Assembly (NCBI GenBank): GCA_018873245.2
Contig: JAEMBT020000004.1
Location: 62,001-126,000 of the forward strand
From: Archegozetes longisetosus
Lineage: Eukaryota; Arthropoda; Arachnida; Sarcoptiformes; Trhypochthoniidae
Reading direction: 5' to 3'
Length of the DNA: 64,000 nt
Position numbers and translations under genes: made by a program
Part shown: piece after piece, positions 1-12,771 of the stretch
Position numbering within the stretch: the stretch's first letter is position 1
How the letters are laid out: the number at the start of each line of letters is the position of its first letter
Notes under the pieces: model-generated
Databases searched by the model: none
What the model was told of the DNA's origin: nothing
Seen by the model: only the letters and a program-made list of their open reading frames with translations

Positions 1-438
1 AAAGCTGAACAGTTAACTTGAGCTTCTTTGCACATTTCTCATATGATTTTTAACATATAGATAGTTCGAATAAGACATGAATTGGCTTCAGTAATAGAAT
101 GAACACTAACTTTAATGAGTTGATATTTCTTAACTAACTAAAACATATTTGATTCGCATGAGTGAAAGGCTACAATCTTTTTCATAGGTTAATTCGACAG
201 ATAATTATTTGATTAAATTACTTTAATTAAAATGTTAGTCACTACAAAATAGACTAGCTCATTTCAATTGTTTTCAGTGAAAGCACAACATTAATGTGGC
301 TCAATAGTTGTCTCTAGAATTTGAAATCTAGATTTGCTTAAATCGAAAACTTTTCTCTTATAAGGCGAGCAGAAAAAGCAATTTCAAGCAAATCATATTT
401 AAACTCATGATAAACTTATAAATATGTTTATATTAAAG

Positions 439-869
439 GCTATTCATCGTTGGTTGGCTCTAATGAACATTCCTGGGGTTGGGATTTAGTGAGAAACAAA
501 TCTTATCACAATAAACAGGAGAAATTATACCCCAGTTGGCTCACATCTAAAGAAATATTTGAAATTCCCGACGAATTTATGGTAGTTTTGGATATGGATT
601 ACGGAACACTCGGCTTTATTGTGGACAACGTCTATTTAGGAACGGCTTTCACCGGATTAAAAGGCAAAAAGCTATTTCCGATCATTAGTACTGTTTGGGG
701 AAATGGAGAGATCGGTATTAAGTACTACTCAGGTCTAGAACCAGGGCCTCTTCTGCTTAAAGAGTCCTGTCGTAAAGCAATCAGGGCTTCAATTGCAAAA
801 AATACAACTAAGACAATTAAATCAGATCTGCATTTGCCAAATAAGCTCAAGGACTATTTGTTCAACTAA
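439..869 (+). CDS. SPSB: SPRY-domain SOCS-box protein (gustavus/SPSB type), 3'-terminal exon
   Basis: This is the last coding exon of an SPSB/gustavus-type adaptor. The family's SPRY domain binds substrate peptides (Vasa in fly, iNOS or Par-4 in mammals) and its SOCS box recruits Elongin B/C and Cullin-5 for ubiquitination. The exon opens after the acceptor AG at 437-438 with GYSSLVGSNEHSWGWDL, closely matching the family signature around SLVGSNEQSWGWDLGR. The SPRY core continues through VVLDMDYGTLGFIVDN and GLKGKKLFPIIS to about position 740. The C-terminal 40 residues form a SOCS box: LLLKESCRKAIR is the BC box and LPNKLKDYL the Cul5-box region just before the TAA at 867-869. There is no start codon here; earlier exons lie left of the window. 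A possible poly(A) signal, AATAAA, lies at 1050-1055. The family call is firm. Which SPSB paralogue it is cannot be decided from this exon. Confidence 0.93.
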
Positions 870-3800
870 GACCTAACTTAAGTTTATATCTGATCCCGAT
901 ATTCAAACATTATTTATTTTCACTCATTATCTCATTTATGGATTTAGTCATACAATTTCTTTCAATTCGTACGGTTTAATCAATTGATCCTAAAATTATA
1001 ATTCAATTTTTTTTATCTTTTATATCTTATCTAACAATCGTTTGAACAAAATAAAATTGATTTAAAATACTCTAGTTTACAATTTATTTAGAATCTATTT
1101 TTAACTGAATTTATTTGTACAAATTGCAAAATGATTTTCTTAGAGTTGTGCTCTACCAATCGATTTTGACAATTTAATTGAAAAACGTATTAATTGGAGC
1201 AATATTACAAATTGTTTCTACCAAACATATGTGAGTAGAGCTGCTGCTAATTCCTTTTCATTCGAGATATTTTGATCAAGTTGAAGATCCAATTTTCACA
1301 ATTATACTTGAATAGTGATCAAAGTAAATATTTGACATAAACTTTCATAATAGTTTTCAATGCATTCAACTCGAAGTGATCGATAAGCAGTGAAAAGGTA
1401 TTATTTGTGAAAATTGATTTCGTCTAATTGTAAACAAGATATTCTCGCCTTCTCACGTGTCTTTCATTAAGTGCAACATTTTCTCAATTTTTTCACTTTT
1501 ATATATTAATAATAAGGAATACCAGAGATAGAAAATAGTCACTTGAATCATATGAACCAATCTGTTTTGCTCTTCATACTGCTCTTCATACTGCTCATCA
1601 CTAATAGAGAGTGAACCAATAAATTGCAAAAAACTATTGGTATTATTTTTTCAAACAATTTAGACAATTAGGCTTTGAACGAAAGTTTTACCAAAACTGC
1701 AATAATTGACGTTGCATAATACTGGATTAGTTGCAACATCAAAATAATCAATGGCCGCTTCAATATTATTTTCGATGGCATACAACTATATAATTAGTAA
1801 TTTGATGGCTAACTTTTTTATGGGGTTTTGTCATAGAAAATAAGGTTCAATGTTCTCATTTACAAACAATTCGTACGAGTAAATATTTATATATTTTCAA
1901 CAAAAAGTATAACAATATGAAAAATGCACAACTTATGTATATGAAACTCAATTTTTGCAACAAACCACTGAATCGAGTCAGATGTGATCAAGTAGAAGAT
2001 ATGTTGCACTCAACTATTCTTTTTCATTGTCCTACATCTGCATTCCATATATTATGCCAATGCAACGATATACATAACAAGTATATAAAAGCTGTATTTA
2101 TGAGCCCATCAAGAGAGATAGAGAAAGAAAGATATCGATTTTTCTTACTCTGGTTTTTTGTGCATAAAACACTCTCTCGTGTGCTTTGTTTGGTAATGCA
2201 CAAACTGTGGTTGTCAGTACCTATCTAAGATAAAGCTAACAAAAACCAAACCCTCATAACTGTACAGACCACCTTTACCTGGACAAAAGTATTGAGCAAC
2301 AAATCTGAAACAGGTAACCCTTTTGTCAATTTTTTGGTTGCCACTCAAAACTAAAATAAAAACCTTCTAAGTGTCAAAATCCAATGTTAATCGGCACGAG
2401 TGCTACAATAACTCGGATATTGTTTGAGCGATTATCTTCAAATATTCTGGCTTTCAAGAGTGCAAATATGCAAATTTGACTAAAAAATAAGTCAAAATGA
2501 GAAGTGCTCACATTCCTACTCAAGATGAAGCACTCAATCTTCAGTCAAAAGAAAATTATCAAAAATGTTCAGACTCGGCATCAAATATTGGAGGTCGTAT
2601 CCCTACTAATAACACTAACTACTTGGGCGCCTGAATAAATGTCAGAAACCAATCAAATGTGAAGATAATTTGAAATTATTGGAAAATTTTGAATCCAAAA
2701 TCATTTGAAACTATATTTTAAGATAAGCGAAAATCCAATCTTTATTTGAACAAAACTTTCGACTAACTATCGAAACTGGACTTTTTCTATCTTATAACTG
2801 GATTCACTGGTAAGTTGTGGACAACATATTTTCAGATAAGGCAATCTAAGAGTCCAATAATTGAGAGATGCCAATAGATTAAACAGAATGCGTTCTATTC
2901 TCAGTTCTCATATAGTGGTCAAATCATTTTTTCGTTAAAGCTTCAAACCTCTCAATTATCAGTTGTTCAGTGAGCTGATCAGTAGATTTTCTGTAAGTCT
3001 CTCATTCAGATAACATCTGAAAAATAAAGAAAAATTTTTCAAGTAAGAACCAAGTGAAAGATCTCGTTAATTTTCAGTCATACCAAACAATGACACCAGA
3101 CTTTAGAATAGCATAGCTTTCAAAGCTACCGATTAAAACCGGTTATCGTGCCATTTATTACGAGCGCAAAAGTTCTTAATTAAAAAGTGCGTCAACTGCT
3201 TTTTCAGAACAGATATTTTTAAAATTTGCCCATAAACAATATCGACTTTTTTCATAATGTTTTTCATCTTTCTGGGTCTTTCATTGTCTCCTCTTATCTC
3301 TCCCTTATTTTGGTGATCACTTACCTAAATCGATCGCAACAGCAAGTTGTCAAGGTTTATATTTTAGTCCCGAATGTTTCTATTTAAAGACTAGTAAATT
3401 GTCTCCTGAATTTTTCTGTAAAAACCTTTTCGATAGATGTTACAATAAATCGCCAAATCATATTAACAGTAGATTTTTTCGCTTGCAAACAAACATTGTC
3501 AAGGTTGAATAAAACTAAATTAGAATGGATCAGTTTTTTATTTTAATAAAAAAGTACTATATTTGTAAGGGTAAAAATTTAATAAAGCATTTCATTATTT
3601 GAATATAGAGGATTCAAGCATGTAAATCGTTCATTAGTCAATAGGTTTTGTTAGAACCAAAATCAAAAGTTCAATATTTTGGTCAAAAATATTTCATTTC
3701 AGATATTAATTTCAACCTGAATTTGAATAAAAAGTTGCAACCTTTCAAATCGATTGTAGGGTTACTTAACAATTAAACTAAATTTTTGTTTCGGGAGGAC

Positions 3801-6800
3801 TGTTAATCATGGCAAGTACTATCGTCCACGAATATTCGTTAAAACATTAAAGCAGTCCAACTCACTTCTGATCCTTTTACCAAAAGTTATTCACTGTCAA
3901 AATGAATTTCAACTTCAATCAAACTTTGCGTTCGGGTTTACAGTGACTTTGGTTTCTTTTTAGGAAATTAAATTTTTTTCATATGGGAGTCATGCGTTCA
4001 TAACGTTATGCTTAAAGAGTGAGTTGTTCGGAAACAAACTTAACCTAACAAAAATCTTACGTCACAACAGGTACGGCTTTTTAAACTGATAATTTTACAG
4101 GCAAATTGTGCAACATCGAAAACAGATATTGAACAATTGTATTAAGTTGTTAAAAACCGTCTCGAGATCAGTCTCACTTTCAAACAGCGGTTCAATTATG
4201 TCTCCCGAAAGAGTGAACAATCAGTTCGATTGATTGTCTAAACAAGTGGGAATTACGTTTTAATCAATCTTTTGACTAGAAATAAAAAGAAAACAATCTA
4301 TTCTAAATATTAAATCTGACACTAGTTTCCGGTTCGAAACAACGGTTCATATCAATTCTTCTTATTCTCACAATCGATTTGAATCATTTGCTCTTAATAG
4401 CAATTTAAATTAGAGACGATCAGATATTTTTACAAATAAATGTTCATTTCATTTTGATCAACACTTTGGTCTAACCCTACATAAAACATAAATATTTGAC
4501 TCGTGTCATAAAAACAACAGAATATCTTAAGTTTTGCAAATAATTTATAAACAGTCTTAATATATATTTAATCTGATTCTAGGCACTGATCAAACAATTC
4601 TACTCTTTTCCTTTGATACAAATCATCAAAATAGCAATAAAGTGGACGAATGTTGCTAAACAATATCCATTATTCACATGATATGTCCATTTGGGCTGAA
4701 TTGCTTTCTATTTGTCCTAAACTGTTATTAGTAGTACACTCATAATTATGAGCTATCTGATGATTCGGTCAACAGATAGTAAGAGTTATATTTGTGTTTG
4801 TTATGATAGTTCCTCAATAAAAATAAGTGAATAATCGCATCGAATCTAACACTTTTTCGTAAATAAGTCAACAAATTTGATAGCTTTTCAGCTCATCTCT
4901 TCGGTATTTCTGCTGTTTTTTCGTTTTAAAATTGTGACTAAAGATTACTGCATGAAAGCAAAACTAGAACTGAAAAGTTGATCACTTAGTATATTTTATT
5001 AGTAATAGAACCATTAATTTGAAACAAAATTCACTTGTATCTTCTGATGTGAAAATGCTTCAGTTTTCTTGTTCATTTAAATCATCATTTATCGGCTTAA
5101 GATTTTTGAGCATATAATTCAGAATTAAGTAAAGCTTCGCAAGATTAGAGCCTTAGACGAGTAATCTTTCGCAATAAGTCCTAGTATTTTACATTTAAGA
5201 TCGACTCAACAAAATTTAGATCATTTGTTCTCCTTAGAAACTTACAGTACAAAAAAGTAGAAACATAGCTATGAGAAAAATTCACCATTATTCGCATTTT
5301 TTATATGAAATCCGTTACAAAACCATCGAATAAATGATACGTTCAGATTAGAGTAAATATGACACTTGAAAATAAATTCGGTTCCTTATCGAATATGGTT
5401 GTGCGCAACACTTGCATTGATCGCATTCCAAATCGATAATCTAATCAGTGGTACAACTGATCAATTAAAACGTTAGCACATGTTCTATAAAACACAAGCG
5501 ATGTCTCTGTACTTTTATTACAACCTTTTACAATGATAGTAAAATTTCAGTCATTACGAATCTATGATTGTATACGAAAATTTCCTAGAAAATGCAATCA
5601 CTAGTATAACTTAAATAAATGTTCGTACAAATGATTAAACCAATAAACGTCATCATAATTAAGTCAATAGAATTTCTCAAAAAATAATAAAATATGAAAT
5701 TATCTGAACTTAAAAAATTAGTTAACGATTGAGTTACATGTTAGTTGAGTTAGCTAAGCTGATTAAGTTGTGTCAGAATAACCTTACACATCACACTAAG
5801 TTTGATCGCTGTTTCAATGTTAGAACTCGCAACCAAGTAATTAATTGCGCGACATCTCAGTTCTGATCCATTATGATCAGAAGTTAGCACAAATTTCAGA
5901 ACACTCTCAGATTTATTATCGCTCTTATGCCAAACACTTTAGCATTATTGGGAAATCAATATTTATAAAAATCAAAGCAGTTTTGGTTCGCTGTGGAAAA
6001 AACATACGAGTGCATCAAATTTGTACCAAAGTCATTATAATGAGAGTCAAGCAATAAAATTAATATTATTGCTAAACTCTACGAATAAATGTAGTGAAAA
6101 TTTTTCAATTGTGCGCTTAATTTAGTGGAATAACTATATTCTGCAAATCATTAAATATTTTAGGCTTACCTTAACTTTCATATATCTTTTGTCAGTCTAT
6201 TAGTGTTAGTTACAAACTAAATCAATTGATCTTTTCAAAAGTTGAGTCACTTCTTTCTAAATGAAGTGTTGAGTCTCTAATTTGAATCGATTTTCGGTGT
6301 TTCTGATCCAGTTTTAAATTTAACTGTGTCTAAATTGTGATTATAGTAAATAAATTATATTTTAACTCATTAAATGGTTATTGTTCGGTGTTCTCAGACT
6401 ATTCAGAGAATAAAATTTGATGATTAAAAAGTAGTGACAATTTATTTTTGAAAACAGAACCAAAACAGCGTCAACACATTTATCTGCAATAGAATCAAAA
6501 GCTTTGCGATCGATATCGTAGCAGTTTTCTAAATAGTAAATTTTACTCTCTTGTTCAAAGTTTAGCTCCAACTTCGAGATCTGCTTGCGATCAACTTTCA
6601 ATCGCTTTTAATTTATCAACCTTTTTGTCTTTTAATGTTCAATTTGATATTTTCGCATAAACATATTCTTCAATCACTTGACTTGAGAGTTTTCAGTCAT
6701 TTTCATTATGTTCCCAGTTTTTCAAACGTAAAATAACAAATTTTCAAAATTTTCAAATTGACAAAATTTTTCATTTCTAATTCTTACAAATATTGAATAA

Positions 6801-7030
6801 CTAAAAAACTGTGTTTGGGAGGTGTACGAGACAAGAGATGACCCCGGGGTCAATACAGCTTCAATCAAATTGAGAAAGGAGCGTTGAATTTATAGAAATA
6901 TAGGCGCCCGAACAAGCGTTCAGTTTCGGTAATTTATTAATTATCAATGAATCTCTCGCTGCTTACGATTTACGTCTATTGTAACAAACTATTTTTGGTT
7001 CAGTTATTTTATTATCACTAATGAAGGACA
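870..7030. other. Intergenic stretch, no supported gene
   Basis: Low-GC DNA with frequent stops in all frames. The short open frames (for example 1917-2228 + and 6362-6601 -) show no recognisable domain or coding-like composition. The only item of note is a single copy of the word CAATTCAGCCCA (minus strand) at about 4692-4703, the same word that builds the ends of the element at 21509-21905. Confidence 0.6.
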
Positions 7031-7319
7031 AAACTCAACTGAGCTTCAGGCTTGAGTCTGACGAGCCCGGCTTGCATAAGCTCAAGCTCGGGGCTCAGAT
7101 AGGCGAGCTTTCGAGCTACTTGCCAAAAATTTGATTACTCATCTGATAAATAAATATATAGTTTGACTAAAATTTTTAAACTTCAAATTATATGTAAAAA
7201 GATCGAAATTTCCACGTTTCGACGTATCTATGAGTCTATTACATCTAAAATATCTGGTTACAATACTAACACATAATAACCAGATACATAGTATATACAC
7301 GATCTGGCATATATTACGC

Positions 7320-8145
7320 AAAATATTAAAAGCCTATTGCAAAAAAAATTACAGACGATATCGAATTCAACTAAATTGCATTTTATTCAGAAAAGTATAA
7401 AATTTAATGAATTAAGTTTTCAAAATGTTTTCCATCATTAACCACTAAATGCTGTAGTTTATTAAACATTAACGTAATCTATACTATTCCTACTTAATCG
7501 CCGTTTGATTTCTACTTTACTTTTTCTAGAAGCTCTTAATTTTATAAACTTCCCAAACTTTAACTCTATTGTATTGATTACATTAATGTTTAACAAAATA
7601 CCATGGTTAAATGAGTAATTTTTCAAAGACTTCCTGAAACGCGTGTCGACTCATTTTCTGAGCTCTATAAATAGAACTGAAAAATTCGAAATATACCTTG
7701 TAGTTTTCGAGTTATAAAATATCTGTTGTAAAAGATTTACCAGAATGAATTTTTGAAACTTTTTTAAAAAATGATTCCTTCCATGATTACTCACAAACAA
7801 TATTTCTGAAATCAAAATCGAACTAAAGATTAAGGAACTAGATCAAATTTAGTTGGTACTTTAGATTTTTTCATGACTGTATATATGGTGTATATACATA
7901 TATAAAGTGCTGAGAATCTAGAACAACTTGAAGAACGCCTAAAAGAAGTCATTTCGGCCATCCCAGATGACACGAGACAAGGGCTTGAGAAGCCTTTCAG
8001 GAACGCCTTTAGCATTTAGTGGTTAATGAAGCAAAACATTTTGAAAACCTAATTCATTAAATTTTATACTTTTCTGAATAAAATGCAATTTATTTGAACT
8101 CGATATCATTTGTAATTTTTTTGTAACAGACTTTTAAAGTTTTGC
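7320..8145. mobile_element. Fold-back element with about 135-bp inverted arms
   Basis: The left arm (7320-7454) and right arm (8012-8145) are inverted copies of each other. Both contain the run AATTGCATTTTATTCAG or its complement, and overall identity is high over about 130 bases. The 560-base loop includes a transposase C-terminal remnant on the plus strand at 7915-8019. Confidence 0.75.
7915..8019 (+). pseudogene. Tc1/mariner-like transposase C-terminal remnant
   Basis: The plus frame reads NLEQLEERLKEVISAIPDDT and then runs to a TAG at 8017-8019. This resembles the C-terminal region of Tc1/mariner transposases, where the usual pattern is an L-x-x-L-x-x-x-I/V helix followed by W/I-x-x-IP and then a short basic stretch. 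No DDE catalytic part is visible nearby, so this is only a fragment carried in the loop of the fold-back. Confidence 0.45.
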
Positions 8146-8529
8146 CTAATATATGTCGGACTCTGTACTTAACAATGAGATCTAATCATTAAACGTAGAA
8201 ATAAATTGTCTGATGTTTCTATTAAAAGTATGACGTGTTCAGTTCTGTGTATAAGTATTTTGATCGAAGCTTTTCTAATATATTTCTATTCAGAAAATCT
8301 GAACCAATAATCTAGTTATATATATGTTTGCTATTCATAATATCTAAATATTTAAAATAGTTAGAACTCTTATTCTGTGTGCATTTTTAATCATTATAAT
8401 TAAAATAAGAGTTAATTTTGTCTCAATTAAAATTCTTATAATTAAAACGTCTAAATACAATTTCGACTATATTTAAATTATAAGCTCGAAAGCTCAGCTC
8501 AGGCCCAAGCTCGAACTTCGAGCCTCTAT

Positions 8530-8662
8530 GTAAAGTTGTGGAGATTTATTTTTGCCTGTCAAAGCTTTCATTAAAGCTTTCAATGAACGATTGAAATGAC
8601 ATCTTCTTATAAAAATTTTTAATGAAAGCTTCGACAGGCAAAAATAAATTTCCGCCACTTTA
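8530..8662. mobile_element. 133-bp hairpin MITE with GTGGCGG-type ends
   Basis: The arms at 8530-8574 and 8619-8662 are inverted copies (ATTTATTTTTGCCTGTC and complement). The right arm, read outside-in, starts GTAAAGTGGCGGAAATTTAT. That shares the GTGGCGG..AAATTT..GCCT pattern with the larger palindrome at 21104-21325, suggesting one MITE family. It is non-coding. Confidence 0.75.
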
Positions 8663-9717
8663 CAATTCATCAAACTAAAACGAAGCAATGTTTTACTTTT
8701 ATATAGTAAAAAATCATATATTCATTAAAATCCCTGAGTAATAAAATACTCGGGAAAATAATGATAAAAGTGTTGACTTTTCAAACTTTACGTAAAATGA
8801 GTACAAAATGACTAATGCAATAGCACTGACCAGCTATAAGGCATGTCATCTTTCGCATAAAAAATGACCCTAAATGCATTGAAAGTATAACTCTAAATTG
8901 TAGAACTTTTTTCACTACTTCGTTTTAGTTTTGATCAATTGTACAAGTTCAAACTCGACTTTCAGTTATTTCGAGCTCAGTTCGCACAAGCTCAGGCTCG
9001 AAGCTCAGGGTAGGTGAGCTTTTGTCCTTGATCAATTATCAGACGATCGACATCTTATTTATGAGTTTAGACCATTTCTAGTTATAATTTTTCACACTAA
9101 AGATTCAAGTTAATTTCGGTTGCCAGTTTTGATGAACCCTTCCCTGGAATTTTCATATCAAAGGTCCCTCTTTGATTTGAAAATGATTTCTCAATGGTAA
9201 AAATTGTGTTAAATTTTAATGGCTCGTTTATTTAAGGAATATTTAGTGCTAGATTTACAAGCTTTTAATAATTCAACATTTTTTGAAGCATAATCAGAGA
9301 ATTCCATAGTAGATTTTGAATGAATATACTTTATATCTGCCTCCTTTTAATGATAAAAGTTCTATAATAGAATTATAGCTTTCATTTTTCCATTGAAAGA
9401 TTATTTCTATAACGATAACATGAGTAAAAGCACAAAGCCTGGAACTTTAATGTATTCATGTAGACTTCTGCCTGGAATTGGAGATCAAAACCTGGAGATC
9501 TGGCAACCGAAAAGTTAATGGTCAATACGTGCGTCAATAATTAATCAATATGTATGCCAGCCAACAACTGATAGTGGTCTTCCTCAAACCATTAATTATA
9601 AGCCCTAAATTGTTTTATTTTAATATTACAAGAGAGTAATAGAAACTGTTTAGGAACATTTGCTCAAAAGTTTATCAAAATTTTTGTTTAGTTCATTTTT
9701 GGGCCAGCTTTACCGTT

Positions 9718-10640
9718 AGGGTAGCGGAGTTAAACCCCGAAGTAGCCATGCCATTGATCGCGGTCTTCCATAATGGATTTTATATCGATTCAGTTTCCGA
9801 GGGAGATTATTTCAGAACAGATCTAGATCACGTGGCCCTTCCATGGTGCCAACTGGCTTCGACAAAAGGACCTGTTGGATCAGTCTTTTGAGTCACACCC
9901 AGAGAACGTAGCCAAGCCATCGAAGCTGGTATTTCTCTATACGGAGGAGTAGCGGCTCAATTCCGAGGTAGTCTCGGATTGCAGTGCTTCAAACTTAAAC
10001 GAGTAATATCACACGTGCGACCCTTGAAAGAACCCCAATTCGGCCACTTGTACCCGCAATCTCATTCTCTCAGTCACCAGCCAAAGCTTATGAACATAGG
10101 TGAGGGCTGAGATGTAAATCCTCTTGAAGTCAGAGATCTTTTGCCTCTCAGCTCGGCTCTGTCTTCAAGATAACTCTTCGGTACAGCTGGCATCACTCTG
10201 CGCCTATTCGTTTACCCATTTCTGCATCACACTTCTTATAACCAGTGAATGAGATTCCGAGGCACTTAAGCCTCTCCGCCTGCTTCTATGAGGCTCCGCT
10301 AATCTGCAGAGCACACTGGGCAGGGGTTCGAGAGATCACCAACGTCCCAGTCTTGGAGGTGTTAATTTTCACCAGGAACGAATCGCACTGCGCCTCAAAC
10401 CAGGCTGGGAGAAAGCCGTAACCGCAAGATCAATCGCAAGTAAGATGACTCACTTTGGCCCTCTCAATCAGGACACTCTCGATCAAAGGTGAGTTTGGCG
10501 ATCCTGTCCATATAAATTATGAACAGAAGAGGTGACAGAGTGCATCCTTACGGAATCCAGCGCCAAAAGACAAATATGCTGATCTTTGATCGAGTACACG
10601 GACACCTCTTTCTCTTAGAGCACAGAAGATAATTGCCCTT
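9718..10640 (-). pseudogene. Degenerate non-LTR retrotransposon (LINE) reverse transcriptase, 3' part
   Basis: This block is clearly more GC-rich than its surroundings. On the minus strand it encodes the second half of a LINE reverse transcriptase in the expected order. GCTLSPLLFIIYMDRI (about 10546-10499) is the RT motif just before the catalytic YxDD region. It is followed by VKINTSKTGTLVISRTP and AERLKCLGISFTG, then CDAEMGKRIGAE, and finally EKYQLRWLGYV with a terminal GRPRSMAWL. These are the conserved thumb and C-terminal segments of endonuclease/RT LINEs of the L2/RTE-like kind. In-frame stops and frame changes show it is dead. No poly(A) tail or target duplication was located. Confidence 0.85.
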
Positions 10641-10649
10641 AATCCCACT

Positions 10650-12660
10650 CAAATTCATTAGACTCCTCAAATTGAACAGGTTGTTTAATCAAAATCAACA
10701 TTTAGTTGACCTTAGAAATAAATAAAGTATCATATTCTTATTCAAGGATCAACAAAAAATTGTGTTTAATTAAATGGTTTCTAAACTATTGATTTGGAGA
10801 GAAAATCATCAACTTATTCTAAAAATAACTGTAGTCTCAAGAAAATTAATTTACACATTAATTATTGGAGTTTAAAAAGTTGACTTCTGGAATGCGATCA
10901 GACTTTCTATGAAATACCGAGTTTTACAAAAGAAAATCGATTCTTAGGTCAAAGACAGAATAATAGCATAAAATGTGTACTATAGGCGCAGAGTAGTGCA
11001 GCTAATAAATATTCATTGCATACACCTATGAGTAAAATTGTCTGAAGAGAGATCAAAAGCAGAATAAACAAATAAGCTTATGAATATATTTTAGCTCCAG
11101 TAAGATTTCAAATGAAAATTTAATAATATTTTTTAAAATCAAAAATATCTTAATTAACTATAAGCTTTATATTTATATATTATTTACAAGAGTAGAGCTC
11201 ATCGAATCAAACATTTCATTCAGTTTGCTAGCAGAAAATAAAAACATATCTTCAATCTATTTGTTAAATTTATCATAGAGTAGTCATTGTTTTATAAACT
11301 AATCTCTTAAATTTCTTGCTCAATCAGTCTTGAAATCGAACTAATTTTGATTTCTTGATTCGGTTGCCAGATCTCGAGGTTTTAATTTCGAATTCAATAT
11401 CAATATATTATAGTTCCAGGTTTTGAGTTTTTACCTACATTTTAGGCATTTGTTATCTTCTGTACTCTTTTTAAATATTTTGATGAGCGAAAAGACATAT
11501 AAAATTGAAATTTTCTTGATATACCGAGTAATCGTAGTCAGTCATTAGTTCGTTTATTATCAAAATTCTTGTTAAAAGTTTTATCGCCAAGAATATTAGA
11601 GTTTATGAATAGGATATCATCAGATATTCTCATAAATGTGATGAGTAACGATTATTTAGGTATTCAATAAGACTTGAGCCCCTTTAGTGCATAGATTTTT
11701 CAATAGCGTATAGAAGACAGCAAATGCTTCGTTTATCTATACGATAATGTTCGTTTGAATCTATTTTTTGTTTATCTGTTTGAATGCTAAAAAGCCGCCA
11801 GAGCGAAAGAGAGGTATCGTTAGAATCAGTATGATCTGAGAGTTCGAAATAGAGCATTATGGTATTAAAATGTGACTACTGACCGTTTCGGTGGTTAAAA
11901 ACCAATTATAAACCGAAAACAAATAGTTTATAGTAATTGGTACTGTATTCCTACTTCTGATTGCAGTGTAATTTAGTTGATCTGTTCACAGCATTCAGAT
12001 AGTCTTTTATAACTCATAGATATCGTTATACAACTAAAAAAAAATATAAAACCAATTTTCCTTCCCAACTAAAGATGTTAATAATCCGGTGCGGTTTTAT
12101 AAAATTAAAACTCAAAAGCAATCGATATTTCCTGAAGCAATTAAAGTGGAAAATATTTCACTTTACTTAAGATCGTACTCTTTGATTTCAGTTCAAATGC
12201 ATCAAAAGTCTATTAAATATTTGACAGATATAAAAGCTCTTTATCTGCTCAATACTTTATACTTTATAATGGAAACTTTATTCTTGAGGGCTTTAATTAT
12301 TTGGTTTTTCAGGAGTGTTTATTATTGCAAAAGACTTTTAAACACACTAAGATACAGAGTGGATGCAAGTTTTGAAATTTAGACATTTTCTACCAAACTA
12401 ATTTCAACACTCTCAGACATTTAACGATTAAATGCATTTTGCATACATTAATGTAATTGTATTCTAATGATTGAAAGTATATAAATCTTAAAATAGATAT
12501 TTGGAGAGACGAATAATCAAAATATGAGTGTTTAAGATGGAAAAATTCTTAAAAATATCCAAACCTTCCCTTTTTATATGAAAGCTGCAGCAAAGCTTTG
12601 ATTAAAGCAGTCAACAGAAATCTTTTGTCATTTCAAGGGTCTGTTCGGTTAACAGAAACG
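10650..12660. other. Intergenic stretch, no supported gene
   Basis: Low-GC DNA without recognisable coding potential. The 97-codon frame at 12089-12382 has no family resemblance and a codon content like its non-coding surroundings. Confidence 0.5.
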
Positions 12661-12771
12661 CACAGCATAACCAGCTATGAGCAAAGGGGGGCCAGGCCCC
12701 CCAGATATTATAGTACAGTATTGACTCTTTTAGAAATGACTAAATTGAAAATAAGTAGTTTAAGAACTGAC

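Larger units (their letters stand above)
7040..9030. repeat. Dispersed GAGCTC/AAGCTC-rich repeat blocks
   Basis: Three short blocks at about 7040-7120, 8484-8525 and 8965-9022 share an AGCTC/GAGCC-rich sequence. The first and last align directly over about 45 bases (GCATAAGCTCAAGCTCGG against GCACAAGCTCAGGCTCGA). They bracket the fold-back at 7320-8145 and the small hairpin element at 8530-8662, so they may be the ends or subterminal repeats of one older mobile element. I could not define a target-site duplication. Confidence 0.4.

Noticed and set aside
1917-2228. 103-codon plus-strand frame
   Set aside because: No domain, no splice or promoter context; residue composition matches random translation of the local sequence.
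12089-12382. 97-codon plus-strand frame
   Set aside because: No family resemblance and AT-driven composition.
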